A stretch of 25,068 nucleotides of DNA from Roseivirga sp. UBA6061 (GTDB taxonomy: Bacteria > Bacteroidota > Bacteroidia > Cytophagales > Cyclobacteriaceae), in NCBI GenBank assembly GCA_002427745.1, contig DIYF01000104.1, positions 4,080 through 29,147 on the forward strand, read 5' to 3'. Shown here in pieces: positions 1-7,912 of the stretch. The first letter of the stretch is position 1, and every line of letters starts with the position of its first letter. Under the pieces are notes generated by a model. It was not told the origin of the DNA. It saw nothing but the letters and a program-made list of their open reading frames with translations, and made no database searches. A program made the translations under genes and the position numbers.

Positions 1-122
1 GTTATTGGTTAGAGCGAAACGAGTGCCTGCTTCTCCGGTTCTGCATTTTTGATCAATCTCTCAAGTCTAAAATCTATCATCTTCAGTCTGTTCTCTAGTC
101 TCTTTTGTCTAAAGTCTAATAC
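1..122. repeat. Intergenic cassette repeat, copy R0 (left end)
   Basis: This copy begins in the end of a GGTTATT-type tandem array, continues with a stretch closely matching the copy at 19250-19383 (shared GAAACGAGTGCCTGCTTCTC), and carries the 17-mer GTCTAAAATCTATCATC at 65-81, which is identical in all five complete copies. It is followed by degenerate AGTCT-rich sequence up to the stop codon of the next secreted-protein gene. By analogy with the other copies, a small HTH gene on the minus strand should start just left of position 1. Confidence 0.8.
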
Positions 123-767
123 CTAAGTTGTCGGTACCTGGCTCGTCTTGCTGTTGTTTTTCCGCTGAAATTCATTCCGGTCCACCGCATTGATCACCCC
201 GTCCAGATTAAAATCTCCATTGGTGCTGTTATAAGTAAAACCTCCTCCATTCTGAGCCCGCCAGGTGGTGAGATCGCTCCCATCCACATCTCCGTCACCA
301 TCTGCATCACCGGCAATCAGCGCAAAAACACTACCTACCTGAATACTCCCATCCGCCCCGTTGCTAAAGCTGTTGGTCTGTGCTGCTGTGAAGTCTATCT
401 CATAGATACCTCCCGAGGGCACAACGGGATTAGCCGACATCACAGAAAGATGATTTCTATGATGAATGACGATGTAATAACTACTACCATCCGCCTGGTT
501 CATGGTAAAGGCATTGCCATCTTTATCGACCAGGGAGCCATCGCTTTTGAGAATAGCCCCGCGATTGGTGCCTACTTTCGTAGCTGCCGCGGTGCCGGTT
601 CGCAGCTCTACCTCCACCCAGTCAACCGAAGCGGCCGGAATACCCCCGGAGGTTTCTGAAAGTGCATTGGTATAAATCGTGCCCGGGTTGGTGGGCAACG
701 AAGCATTCAAGACAGTACTCATGGTACTGCCTGAAAGCGGCCCCTCGAGGAAGACCCTGATGCTGAA
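123..767 (-). repeat. C-terminal secreted-protein module, copy 1 (diverged)
   Basis: This 214-codon block is homologous to blocks at 4394-5050, 8401-9054, 12712-13365 and 19384-20040. It retains the HRNHL motif, the paired calcium loops and the V-P-T-T end. It differs clearly in the first half (FLEGPLSGSTMSTVLN instead of FIEGAYNGTDLNTTLN), so it has not been homogenised recently with the others. Confidence 0.85.
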
Positions 768-2117
768 TGCATAGTCATCATTGGCAATGGTAACCGTCTG
801 TTGATTCGGGCTTCCTTCGGTTGCCGTGACTCCGGTCAAACTCAGAATATCTATGATGATCGTCTCGTCACTTTCCACATCCGCATCTGACGTGATGTTG
901 AGCGTTCCGGTGTTGGAAGTAGTTCCTGAGGAGATCACGATTGAGCTTACTTCAGTAAAGTCTGTTCCAGAACCGGTTGCCGTGCCGGAGTAGCTCAGGT
1001 TTACGGTAAGGTCAGCACCCGGGGCCACATCAGCGGTAGCAGTAAGCGTAACAGAACCAGCCCCTTCATCCGGGTTGTTATTGCTTACGGTTAAAGTGAC
1101 TACCGGGTCGGCAGCAACTTCAGGCAATAATATATTGTCTATAGCAAAGGTCACATTTCCACCACCCTGTTTGGTTACGGTGAAGGATGTAACGCCTGTC
1201 CAGTTTAATGTGGCTACACCTGCTGAAGAACCAGAAGCCGAAACATTCACCGGGGAATTGGTTCCACCGGTTGGGGTTATGACAAAGGTGTGGCTGCCCA
1301 GATTACCATCCGCAAAGGCGGCCGAAGTGATGTCAATGGCAGCACTGAAACTAACGGTGACAGTTGAAACAGCCGTAGAAGTCCAAACGGCATTCCTTGA
1401 AAAGTTTGTGTAAAACCCGGCTGAATTGAAAATATCGGGTGTACCACCAGAAACCGTCATGGTAACACCATTGACCTCCTCCGTAACGGTTGTACCATTG
1501 TCAGTTGCATTGGTAAACTCAAAATTAGATGAGGTGGGAGGGGTGTCAGTTCCGGCAGCTCCTATCCAGATTATATAATCAAATCCTCCTCCGTCCAGGT
1601 GCTGCGCGTTTCCCGAGCCATTGTTGGTCAGCCTTATTTCGTCAACATCATTAAAATCATCATCCCCGCTCAGATCAATCAGATTGTTTACGACACTAAT
1701 GTTTGTAGAAAATACAGCTCCTGGTACAGCCACATTGTCTTTGTAGCCTGTGACGGTGAGGTTATGATCAGAATTGGGAAAATTGGCAAAATCGCTAACA
1801 TAAATAAATGACTGCAAATCAAACTCAGAACCATCCGCGGTTTTGAATGTTGCCAGGGTGGAGGATAGCCCGGTAATCATCACAGCCCCTGCCGTATAGG
1901 CAGTAGTGTTGAGGTTCAGGCGGGTTCGGTATTCATATCCATTAGAGTTAGATACCGATGAAAATTCAAATGTCCTCCCATTGTTGATAATTGAAAAATC
2001 ATCCAGATTCTCTGCATTTACATAGGATTGATCATCGAACGTGATGGTGTTTTGAGCACATAATGAATGGGCCAAAAAAATGGCCGTGACGGCCAAACCA
2101 GAAATTACTCTTTTCAT
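123..2117 (-). CDS. Secreted multidomain protein with Calx-beta domain and C-terminal dockerin-like module
   Basis: The protein is 664 residues from the ATG at 2117. The frame is open up to a TTG at 2228, but the ATG gives a clean signal peptide (MKRV, hydrophobic core, cleavage after SLCAQ near residue 22). Residues 23-190 and 191-336 look like two beta-sandwich domains. Residues 337-450 resemble a Calx-beta domain (DEGAGSVTLT, SDADVESDETI, IANDD). Residues 451-664 are the module shared by all secreted proteins here: FLEGP, SVDWVEVELR, HHRNHLSVMSA, two calcium-loop motifs (DADGDGDVDGSD about 604-615, DFNLDGVINAVD about 635-646) and the tail SKTSQVPTT. This copy is the most diverged of the five. 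The role is unknown; a cell-surface or secreted binding protein is inferred. It lies 116 bp downstream of a TPR-HTH regulator, which probably controls it. Confidence 0.88.
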   Translation of the reverse strand: MKRVISGLAVTAIFLAHSLCAQNTITFDDQSYVNAENLDDFSIINNGRTFEFSSVSNSNGYEYRTRLNLNTTAYTAGAVMITGLSSTLATFKTADGSEFDLQSFIYVSDFANFPNSDHNLTVTGYKDNVAVPGAVFSTNISVVNNLIDLSGDDDFNDVDEIRLTNNGSGNAQHLDGGGFDYIIWIGAAGTDTPPTSSNFEFTNATDNGTTVTEEVNGVTMTVSGGTPDIFNSAGFYTNFSRNAVWTSTAVSTVTVSFSAAIDITSAAFADGNLGSHTFVITPTGGTNSPVNVSASGSSAGVATLNWTGVTSFTVTKQGGGNVTFAIDNILLPEVAADPVVTLTVSNNNPDEGAGSVTLTATADVAPGADLTVNLSYSGTATGSGTDFTEVSSIVISSGTTSNTGTLNITSDADVESDETIIIDILSLTGVTATEGSPNQQTVTIANDDYAFSIRVFLEGPLSGSTMSTVLNASLPTNPGTIYTNALSETSGGIPAASVDWVEVELRTGTAAATKVGTNRGAILKSDGSLVDKDGNAFTMNQADGSSYYIVIHHRNHLSVMSANPVVPSGGIYEIDFTAAQTNSFSNGADGSIQVGSVFALIAGDADGDGDVDGSDLTTWRAQNGGGFTYNSTNGDFNLDGVINAVDRNEFQRKNNSKTSQVPTT

Positions 2118-2119
2118 CA

Positions 2120-2168
2120 AATCAGGCTTAACAGTTTCTGTTACTTTCTGAATTAAGCCCGCCTGATT
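2120..2168 (-). promoter_or_regulatory. Possible 5' leader hairpin before the Calx-beta protein
   Basis: AATCAGGCTTAA (2120-2131) can pair with TTAAGCCCGCCTGATT (2153-2168), with a 4-nt bulge and a loop of about 21 nt. The 3' arm on the transcript ends 2 nt before the ATG, so the structure could occlude translation start. The pairing is visible; the regulatory function is inferred. Confidence 0.4.
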
Positions 2169-2187
2169 AAGCAGATGAAAAATTAAA

Positions 2188-2204
2188 GGGGACAACTGTC
2201 CCCC
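2188..2204. promoter_or_regulatory. Palindromic GGGGAC-AACT-GTCCCC candidate operator
   Basis: GGGGACAACTGTCCCC (2188-2203) is a perfect inverted repeat with 6-bp arms, and TGTCCCCC (2197-2204) matches the 8-mer found upstream of several regulators in this window. It lies 70-87 bp upstream of the secreted-protein ATG at 2117 and just after the stop codon of the TPR-HTH gene at 2234, a suitable place for an operator. Confidence 0.45.
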
Positions 2205-2233
2205 ACCAGGAGACATCTCTACCCTCAAACCCT

Positions 2234-3943
2234 CTAATTATTCACTGAGGAAGATGTTTTTAGATTATTTGAAATAAACTGATCAAGTTCTTTGGTATCA
2301 GAAAGGCCTAGTTTTGCGCTTAGCCGTACCCTGGCCTTCGACACACTCTTAGGGGTAATACCGAGCACTGAAGCAATCTCTTTGATGGACAGTCCCAATA
2401 GATTGAGTGCAGCCAGGCGCTGGTCATTCAGAGTAAGATCGAATTGCCGTAGGTTTGACAAGGCTCCGGGATAGATCTTTTCAAAAAGTAGTTTGAATGA
2501 AGCCCAGTCCTTGGCTTCTACCTTAGTACCTGACAAGTACTTTACTAATTCTTCTTTGGCTTCTGCATTTGCAGAGTGCTCCGCTTCGAGGTTTAAGAGT
2601 TCTGATTCAATCTCGCTTATTTTCGAAGCCTGACTGGCCACTTGCTCATTCAGTAATACTTTCTCCTGCTGATTGATAATGAGCTGTTTTCGAAGTCTGC
2701 TGCGGTTGACCATATAGATGATCACTACCCCCATCAGAAAGATAATCGCCAACAACAGCCATAGGCCTCTCTGGAACTTTCGGAGTTCTGCAATCTCTTT
2801 TTCCTGCCGTTCCTGCTCCAGTTGTTGTGTGAGTTGTGTATAGTTGAATTCGGCTGTCAACCTTTTGACTTCCTGTCTCTCATTTCTGGCATCGATGGTA
2901 TCTTTAAATACCATGTATTGCTTATGATAGGTGAAGGCATTTTTAAAGTCCCCTTCCAGCTCTGCCAACTGATACCGGATCATGGCCAGGTCCATAGAAA
3001 TGTAAGGATCGGCTACCTGGTTGTTGATATGGAGGGCCTCATCCAGGGCTACCCTACACGCTGTCAGCCTTCTCAGCTCCAGCAAACTTTGGGCTTTATA
3101 TCTGAGCACACTGGCGATTCCCCGCTGGTCTCCTGACTGTTTTCGGATACTCAACGCCTGGTCAAAGTCTTCCAGAGCGCTCTCAGGTTCCCCCAGTTCG
3201 CTGTTGTTTCTTCCCAGTTGGGTATAAACAATAGACATCATCTGCCGGGCGCCCAGTTGCCTGAAGATGTCGAGTGCCTTCGTAAAATGATTCTTACTCA
3301 AAGAGAAATTGGACCGGTCGAATTCGAGATTTCCCAGATTGCCATAGATCTGAGCCGTTCTGATAGGAATACCTATCTCGGTAGAAATTTCCAGGGCCTC
3401 ACTCAGCCTGATCTCAGCCGCCTCTTGATCCTTCAGGTAGGTATGTACTACGGCTATATTCATCAGACTGGTCACCTGAAGGGCCTTATCATTTGTATTT
3501 CGGGCAGAAGTCAGGGCTTTCTGAAAGGATTGAAGGGCACTATTCAATTGGTATTTGCGCAAATAGGAAGACCCCAGTGCTACCGCAGCACTGCCCGTTA
3601 GTCTGTAATCATCTCCCTTCTCAGCGATGGCCAAAGATTTTTCGAAGAAGAATACAGCCGTATCCAGTTTTGACCTGATGTTATACGCATTACCCAGTAT
3701 ATGATAGGCTTTGGCTCTGCCTGAAGAGTAATCGATATTGTCAGATACCTGAAGCATTTCCACGGCCAACTCCTCAGCTTCCACGGGGTCTATGTTGACC
3801 AGTTTACTGGCCAGCTGAAACTGTACATCGATTTTTTCATTACCCTCAAGTCTGTTGATCACCGACCTCAGACTATCTACCTCACTTTGACCCTGCAGGG
3901 TATAACAGAAAACAATGCTTATTAATAATAAGAGATACTTCAT
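2234..3943 (-). CDS. TPR sensor / LuxR-type HTH membrane regulator
   Basis: The protein has 569 residues from an ATG. It has a signal peptide (about 1-18), at least six TPR-like helical pairs (about 75-315, for example AYHILGNAYNIRSKLDTAVF), a helical linker, one membrane segment (about 395-412), a coiled coil (about 413-475) and a C-terminal LuxR-type HTH (about 504-547: LTLNDQRLAALNLLGLSIKEIASVLGITPKSVSKARVRL). The predicted topology is periplasmic TPRs with a cytoplasmic DNA-binding domain, so it acts as a one-component transmembrane regulator. The small HTH gene at 3999-4268 lies 55 bp upstream and the likely target secreted protein 116 bp downstream. The ligand is unknown. The fold assignment is secure; the topology and target are inferred. 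Confidence 0.9.
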   Translation of the reverse strand: MKYLLLLISIVFCYTLQGQSEVDSLRSVINRLEGNEKIDVQFQLASKLVNIDPVEAEELAVEMLQVSDNIDYSSGRAKAYHILGNAYNIRSKLDTAVFFFEKSLAIAEKGDDYRLTGSAAVALGSSYLRKYQLNSALQSFQKALTSARNTNDKALQVTSLMNIAVVHTYLKDQEAAEIRLSEALEISTEIGIPIRTAQIYGNLGNLEFDRSNFSLSKNHFTKALDIFRQLGARQMMSIVYTQLGRNNSELGEPESALEDFDQALSIRKQSGDQRGIASVLRYKAQSLLELRRLTACRVALDEALHINNQVADPYISMDLAMIRYQLAELEGDFKNAFTYHKQYMVFKDTIDARNERQEVKRLTAEFNYTQLTQQLEQERQEKEIAELRKFQRGLWLLLAIIFLMGVVIIYMVNRSRLRKQLIINQQEKVLLNEQVASQASKISEIESELLNLEAEHSANAEAKEELVKYLSGTKVEAKDWASFKLLFEKIYPGALSNLRQFDLTLNDQRLAALNLLGLSIKEIASVLGITPKSVSKARVRLSAKLGLSDTKELDQFISNNLKTSSSVNN

Positions 3944-3998
3944 TCCTTCTTATAAGAAATGAGTATTCCACTAATAAAACAAGCTTCAGCGACACCTG

Positions 3999-4268
3999 TC
4001 AGATCAAATGACTCAATATGGAACTGGAAGGATTTACTTTGATTTTCTTACGCAAGCGATGCTTGGCCTTCTTAACACTGTCCGGAGTGATGTTGAGTAA
4101 GGTAGCGATCTCCTTGGTGGATAGATTAGATTTCAGATAGGTGCACAGGCGCAGATCGTAGGGAGTAAGAGTCGGGTGCCGGTCTTTTAACCTCTGCTGA
4201 AAAAGACTGTTGGTAGTTTCCAGCTCGAGCAATAGGTGATCTATTAAATATCTTTCCTGTGCAGTCAT
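3999..4268 (-). CDS. Stand-alone small LuxR-type HTH protein
   Basis: This is an 89-residue protein with no sensor or membrane segment. An N-terminal helix rich in Leu/Glu (about 1-25, possible dimer helix) leads into the HTH core (about 34-75: LTPYDLRLCTYLKSNLSTKE then IATLLNITPDSVKKAKHRLR). The core is nearly identical in the copies at 8008, 12334, 18971 and 24760, but the last 13-14 residues (KVNPSSSILSHLI) are unique. It resembles the C-terminal end of the neighbouring TPR-HTH proteins, including the F-x(n)-P-x-LTPYDLRL pre-helix. It lies 55 bp upstream of the TPR-HTH gene at 2234-3943. Its ATG is immediately preceded by five 8-bp tandem units. It probably binds DNA, perhaps competing with the membrane regulators. 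Confidence 0.88.
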   Translation of the reverse strand: MTAQERYLIDHLLLELETTNSLFQQRLKDRHPTLTPYDLRLCTYLKSNLSTKEIATLLNITPDSVKKAKHRLRKKIKVNPSSSILSHLI

Positions 4269-4393
4269 CGGTTAGGGAATTAGGGAATTAGGGAATTAGG
4301 GAATTAGGGAAGCCGAACGCGACCTGATATTTCAGGTTCAGGGTTTCTGATCAGTCTTTCGGGTCTAAAATCTATCATCTGACGTCTATTATC
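4269..4393. repeat. Intergenic cassette repeat, copy R1
   Basis: This is the spacer between a small HTH start and the stop codon of the next secreted gene. It contains the tandem array at 4272-4311, then sequence resembling R2 and R3 (CTGATCAGTCTTTCGGGTCT), then the invariant 17-mer GTCTAAAATCTATCATC at 4363-4379, 15 bp from the secreted-protein stop codon. No open reading frame of note is seen in it. Confidence 0.8.
4272..4311. repeat. Tandem array, five copies of 8-bp TTAGGGAA
   Basis: There are five perfect consecutive TTAGGGAA units, starting 4 bp from the ATG of the small HTH gene (minus strand). On the plus strand, five GGG tracts with 5-nt loops satisfy the usual G-quadruplex pattern. 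On the transcript the unit reads TTCCCTAA, so in-frame TAA codons stand just before the start. Confidence 0.95.
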
Positions 4394-5050
4394 TCAGGTA
4401 GTAGGTACTTTGCTCGTTTTCGATTTATTCTTCTGTTGAAATTCGTTTCGGTCCACTGCATTGATTACTCCGTCCAGATTGAAATCTCCGTTCGTGCTGT
4501 TATAAGTGAATGTTCCTCCGTTCTGCGCCCGCCAGGTAGTCAGGTCCGAGGCATCTACATCTCCGTCACCATCCGCATCACCGGCCGGCATGGCAAATTT
4601 GCCGGTAGACAGGGTAGTCAGTGCAGAGGTTGTCTGATAGGTAGTGGCAGACAGCGTTGTAAAATCGATATCATAGGTGCCTCCTGCTCCCTCGGCAACG
4701 GGGTTGGCAGACATAATGGCCAGGTGGTTGCGATGGTACACTACCACGAAGAACTCCGAACCCGTATTTCCTGTAAGCGAAATAGTAAGATTACCGGTAC
4801 CGTCAGTCGCTTTGATGCTGCCATCATCCATCAGAAAGCCGGCCGCTGAACCTACTTTAGTAGATTTCAGCGCAGCTGCTGCTGAAGTGGCTTCCCTTAA
4901 TTCTACCAATACCCAGTCTACCGCCCCGGCAGGAATAGAACCGGCCGTTTCTCCTGCTGAATGTCCGTTGATGCTATAAGGCTGGCCGGTTGGAATGTTG
5001 GCGTTTAAAGTCGTGTTGAGCCCCGTGCCATTGTATGCTCCCTCTATAAA
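4394..5050 (-). repeat. C-terminal secreted-protein module, copy 2
   Basis: This 218-codon module is strongly similar to the copies at 8401-9054, 12712-13365 and 19384-20040, both in protein and visibly in DNA (for example the AACGGCCGGTTC-type stretch encoding the ETAGSIPAG segment). The protein upstream of this block is unrelated between cassettes. Confidence 0.9.
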
Positions 5051-5644
5051 GGCTGTGGCATCCACGGTGACACTTGTTGGGGCAGGCGGACCGGGAATAG
5101 TAAAAGCCAGGTCATCAATGTTGGCTCTTCTGCTGTTGGTTCCGGAAATAGCTCTGATGCGAATTCTGACATTGCCTGTGATATTCAGGTCATGTGACCA
5201 TTCGGTCAAAGTCGTCACTCCTGCAGTCGTTATATCGCTTCCGGCCTGTATCCAGCTGCCGCCTGAATTGGTGCTGTACTCCACTCTCAACACCGGGGAG
5301 GCATCTGTACCAAACCGGGCATACTTAAAGGAAATCCTGGCAATGCCCGGTACATCAGCATTCATAGAAACGACTCCCTGTTCGCCTGAGCTTCGATACC
5401 GGATTCTCAGTGCTTTGCTCCCATTATAGCGGTCAAAAACGAAACCATCATCAATGGAAGGAGGGCTATCTCCTATAAGTGCCTGAGAAAGTGTCCAGGA
5501 TATTCCGTTTAATGTCTCAGTACCTGATGTATAAGAGCTCTTACTGCCATCTTCAAAATCTGTGGAGTAGGTACTTTGGGCCGGGAGGTGAAAGGGTGCC
5601 CAGAGTAAAAGTAAAAATGCGGCAATGGTGAAATTTCGGAACAC
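4394..5644 (-). CDS. Secreted beta-sandwich protein with C-terminal dockerin-like module
   Basis: The protein has 416 residues from a GTG start (reads MFRN), with a signal peptide ending near HLPAQ (about 22). Residues 23-190 form one domain, probably a jelly-roll (STDFEDG, VLRVEYSTNSGGSW, RIRIRAISG, ANIDDLAF), a pattern seen in carbohydrate- or ligand-binding secreted domains. Residues 199-416 are the shared module: FIEGAYNG, AVDWVLVELRE, YHRNHLAIMSA, calcium loops at about 356-367 and 387-398, and the tail SKTSKVPTT. This is the shortest secreted protein of the array. It follows a divergent small HTH gene by 62 bp and the TPR-HTH gene 6080-7864 beyond it. Binding specificity is unknown. Confidence 0.88.
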   Translation of the reverse strand: MFRNFTIAAFLLLLWAPFHLPAQSTYSTDFEDGSKSSYTSGTETLNGISWTLSQALIGDSPPSIDDGFVFDRYNGSKALRIRYRSSGEQGVVSMNADVPGIARISFKYARFGTDASPVLRVEYSTNSGGSWIQAGSDITTAGVTTLTEWSHDLNITGNVRIRIRAISGTNSRRANIDDLAFTIPGPPAPTSVTVDATAFIEGAYNGTGLNTTLNANIPTGQPYSINGHSAGETAGSIPAGAVDWVLVELREATSAAAALKSTKVGSAAGFLMDDGSIKATDGTGNLTISLTGNTGSEFFVVVYHRNHLAIMSANPVAEGAGGTYDIDFTTLSATTYQTTSALTTLSTGKFAMPAGDADGDGDVDASDLTTWRAQNGGTFTYNSTNGDFNLDGVINAVDRNEFQQKNKSKTSKVPTT

Positions 5645-5706
5645 AGTTCAGTCTGTTAATATTTTCAAATCATTTATCTCTGGTGTTTCCGATTGAACAG
5701 GCTGTG

Positions 5707-5976
5707 TTAAGCCAGCCTGGAAAAGAATTCTACAAAGCTGGTATGCGGTGTCATCCCCAGTTTTTTGCGCAGCCTGTATTTTGACTTTTTGACACTCTCC
5801 GGAGCTATATTCAAAATCAGACCTATCTCCTTTGTACTGAGCCCCTCCTTCAGGTAGTCTGCCAGGTCAAGATCATAAGCGGTCAGCGTAGTAAAGTGCC
5901 CTTTGAGAAGGAGTACAAACTCCTCATCAGGTCTTTTCGACACTTTACGTGACGGATGAAAATCTCGCACTCTCAT
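5707..5976 (-). CDS. Divergent small LuxR-type HTH protein
   Basis: This 89-residue protein belongs to the same general class as the other small HTH proteins but is clearly diverged: the N-terminus is basic (MRVRDFHPSRKVSKR) rather than MTALER-type. The HTH core (about 31-74) reads TLTAYDLDLADYLKEGLSTK followed by EIGLILNIAPESVKKSKYRL. It is also placed differently, lying between a TPR-HTH gene and its secreted partner. No tandem array precedes it, but a GGGGACA motif lies upstream at 6052-6058. It could be a cassette-specific co-regulator of the gene at 4394-5644. Confidence 0.85.
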   Translation of the reverse strand: MRVRDFHPSRKVSKRPDEEFVLLLKGHFTTLTAYDLDLADYLKEGLSTKEIGLILNIAPESVKKSKYRLRKKLGMTPHTSFVEFFSRLA

Positions 5977-6051
5977 AAACCTGTCGATATCCGTTTACAA
6001 TGAATTCAAATCAGAAAACGGTCGAAGATGGGCAGGAAAGCAGCTATTTAT

Positions 6052-6058
6052 GGGGACA
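6052..6058 (+). promoter_or_regulatory. GGGGACA half-site upstream of the divergent small HTH gene
   Basis: GGGGACA occurs 76-82 bp upstream of the ATG at 5976, in the gap after the TPR-HTH gene. It matches 7 of 8 bases of the GGGGGACA motif recurring in the window. On its own it is weak evidence. Confidence 0.25.
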
Positions 6059-6079
6059 GATCGTGCCGATGTATAATTT

Positions 6080-7864
6080 TCAGGCTTCCAGCTGAAGAAT
6101 TTTTGCTCTTAGTTCCTCCGTGCTGGTCAGCCCTATTTTCTTATAGATGCGCAGGACGGATTTCTTTACACCATCGTAGCTGATATTGAGCACTTGTCCG
6201 ATTTCAGGATTGGAAAGATTGATTTTCAGAAGAAGGCAAACATCGATTTCTTTAGGAGTAAGTGTGTTGCAAAAAGCCATTAAACTGGAAGAGAAATGAG
6301 GAAAGGCTTCATCGAACTTCAAACGAAATTCCTGCCAGCTTAACGAGCTCAGATCAGATCTCTCCAATGAGTTAATCAATTGTTCCAGACCCGGCTGACT
6401 TGTACCCTGTCTTTCCAGTTCCCTTACCCTGGTTTTGAACGTACTGACCAGTTCATTCTGCCTGCTTAAATCTGTGAGGTACTTCTTTAACTCCCCCTTT
6501 TTGGCTTCCAGTTCCAGGCTCAGTTTTTCGCTCTCCAGTTTTCGGATTCTTGCTTCCTCTTTGGCGAGTAGCTCCTGAGCACGAACCTTTTGCAATCTGG
6601 TCTTATGAGCCGCCCTCATCAACAAGACCGTGACGGTGAGAAAAAGAACAACTGCCAGCAAAAGAAACTGCCGTGACTGGAGCAGGGCCTTTTGTCCGCT
6701 CAAAAGACTCACTTCCTGCTCTTTGATCTGAATGGTCTTCTCTTTTCTTTCAAGTTCAAAACCAGCAGTGAGCTCAGCTATTTTCGTTCTGTTAGATCTG
6801 GCCGATAGGGTATCCTTAACCCTGGAATACGCTTTATAGGCCTTCAGTGCTGCTTCAGGTCGGTTTACAGATTCGTATGTGCTGACTCTTAGCTGATAGG
6901 CCTCAGCCAGTATACTCAAATTGCCAATACTGTCTTGTTGCCGGATGATCTCCTCTGAAACCAGAAGCGCGCGGGTAAAATCCTCATCTTCCAGATAGAC
7001 TTTCATCAGATTCAGCTTGGTCCGTGCAATGCCCTCTCTATTCTGAAACTCCAGGTGAATCTCAAGGGCCTTGTTATAGAAATCGATGGCTTGCCTCCTG
7101 TTCTTTTTCAGATTAAAAGCGAAGCCCAGGTTGGCATAACAGATGGCAGCATTTAACCGATCTCCTAAGCGTACAAAGCCATTCAGCGCTTCCTGGTTGT
7201 AAGCAATAGACTGCTCAAGATCATTCAGAAAATAACTGACTACCGCCAGGTTCAGGCGTAATTGGGCTACCCTGAAATGCAGCTTTGCCTTGAGGCCCTT
7301 TTCCAGCCCTTCTTTCAGGTAATTCTCTGCCTGATTCAGCTCTCCGAGCCTTTGTTTGATCAGTCCGAGGTTCAGAAGATTGGTTACTTCCATATCTATA
7401 TAATTGACCTCCTGTGCTGCTTTGATTCCGGCAATATGATTCTCGATAGCCAGGGCATTTTTTCCTCTTCTCTGATTCAGATTACCCATGGTCAGATAAA
7501 TATCCGCCATAATTCTTTTTGAACCTGTCTCAATGGCCAGTGCCAGTGCCAGTTGCAGGGTACTGTCCGCCTTGTCCATCAATCCCTGTCGACTTTCTCT
7601 GGCCGCCCTGATCACCCAATACCTTATTTGCACCTTAGGGTAATCCCCCTCCTCCAATAGCTTAGCGGCTTCGTTGAGAAGACTGTCTCTTTTCCTGGCA
7701 GAAACCGTAGCATAAACGCCACTCAGGTCAAGAAGTACACCAATCCGTTTTTCACCGCTGGTCTCGGGCAGCATTTTATACAGACTATCAATCTCTTCCT
7801 GAGCCATTGAGGGAAGGATTTTCAGGCAGAAAAGAATAATGAATGCAAAACTTAGCCGGCTCAC
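6080..7864 (-). CDS. TPR sensor / LuxR-type HTH membrane regulator
   Basis: No ATG precedes the signal peptide. I chose the GTG at 7864 (reads MSRLSFAFIILF, cut after MAQ), giving 594 residues; a TTG at 7888 would add eight residues. About seven TPR-like repeats (roughly 70-320) are followed by a helical stretch, a membrane segment (about 400-419), a long coiled coil (420-490) and a LuxR-type HTH (about 535-579: LTPKEIDVCLLLKINLSNPE, then IGQVLNISYDGVKKSVLRIY). This output domain is the most distinct of the five TPR-HTH proteins (recognition region ISYDGVKKSV rather than ISPDSV). The small HTH gene 8008-8286 lies upstream and a second, divergent one downstream. Periplasmic sensing with cytoplasmic DNA binding is inferred. 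Confidence 0.88.
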   Translation of the reverse strand: MSRLSFAFIILFCLKILPSMAQEEIDSLYKMLPETSGEKRIGVLLDLSGVYATVSARKRDSLLNEAAKLLEEGDYPKVQIRYWVIRAARESRQGLMDKADSTLQLALALAIETGSKRIMADIYLTMGNLNQRRGKNALAIENHIAGIKAAQEVNYIDMEVTNLLNLGLIKQRLGELNQAENYLKEGLEKGLKAKLHFRVAQLRLNLAVVSYFLNDLEQSIAYNQEALNGFVRLGDRLNAAICYANLGFAFNLKKNRRQAIDFYNKALEIHLEFQNREGIARTKLNLMKVYLEDEDFTRALLVSEEIIRQQDSIGNLSILAEAYQLRVSTYESVNRPEAALKAYKAYSRVKDTLSARSNRTKIAELTAGFELERKEKTIQIKEQEVSLLSGQKALLQSRQFLLLAVVLFLTVTVLLMRAAHKTRLQKVRAQELLAKEEARIRKLESEKLSLELEAKKGELKKYLTDLSRQNELVSTFKTRVRELERQGTSQPGLEQLINSLERSDLSSLSWQEFRLKFDEAFPHFSSSLMAFCNTLTPKEIDVCLLLKINLSNPEIGQVLNISYDGVKKSVLRIYKKIGLTSTEELRAKILQLEA

Positions 7865-7912
7865 AGAATCAAAGACAATTTGAGCCAAAATAATTTAAAA
7901 GATTCTCAATTT

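Noticed and set aside
2234..3943. TPR-HTH proteins as hybrid two-component kinases.
   Set aside because: No histidine phosphoacceptor, ATPase N-box or receiver motif occurs between the membrane segment and the HTH; the region is coiled coil.
3999..4268. Small HTH proteins as sigma factors (region-4-like HTH).
   Set aside because: There is no sigma region 2, and the HTH matches the LuxR-type output domain of the neighbouring TPR-HTH proteins.
4272..4311. CRISPR-like array.
   Set aside because: The units are only 8 bp, head-to-tail without spacers, and no cas gene is present.
4269..4311. Frame-shift phase variation of the small HTH coding sequence by the 8-bp arrays.
   Set aside because: The arrays lie upstream of the start codon and in-frame TAA codons separate them from it, so unit changes cannot shift the HTH frame.
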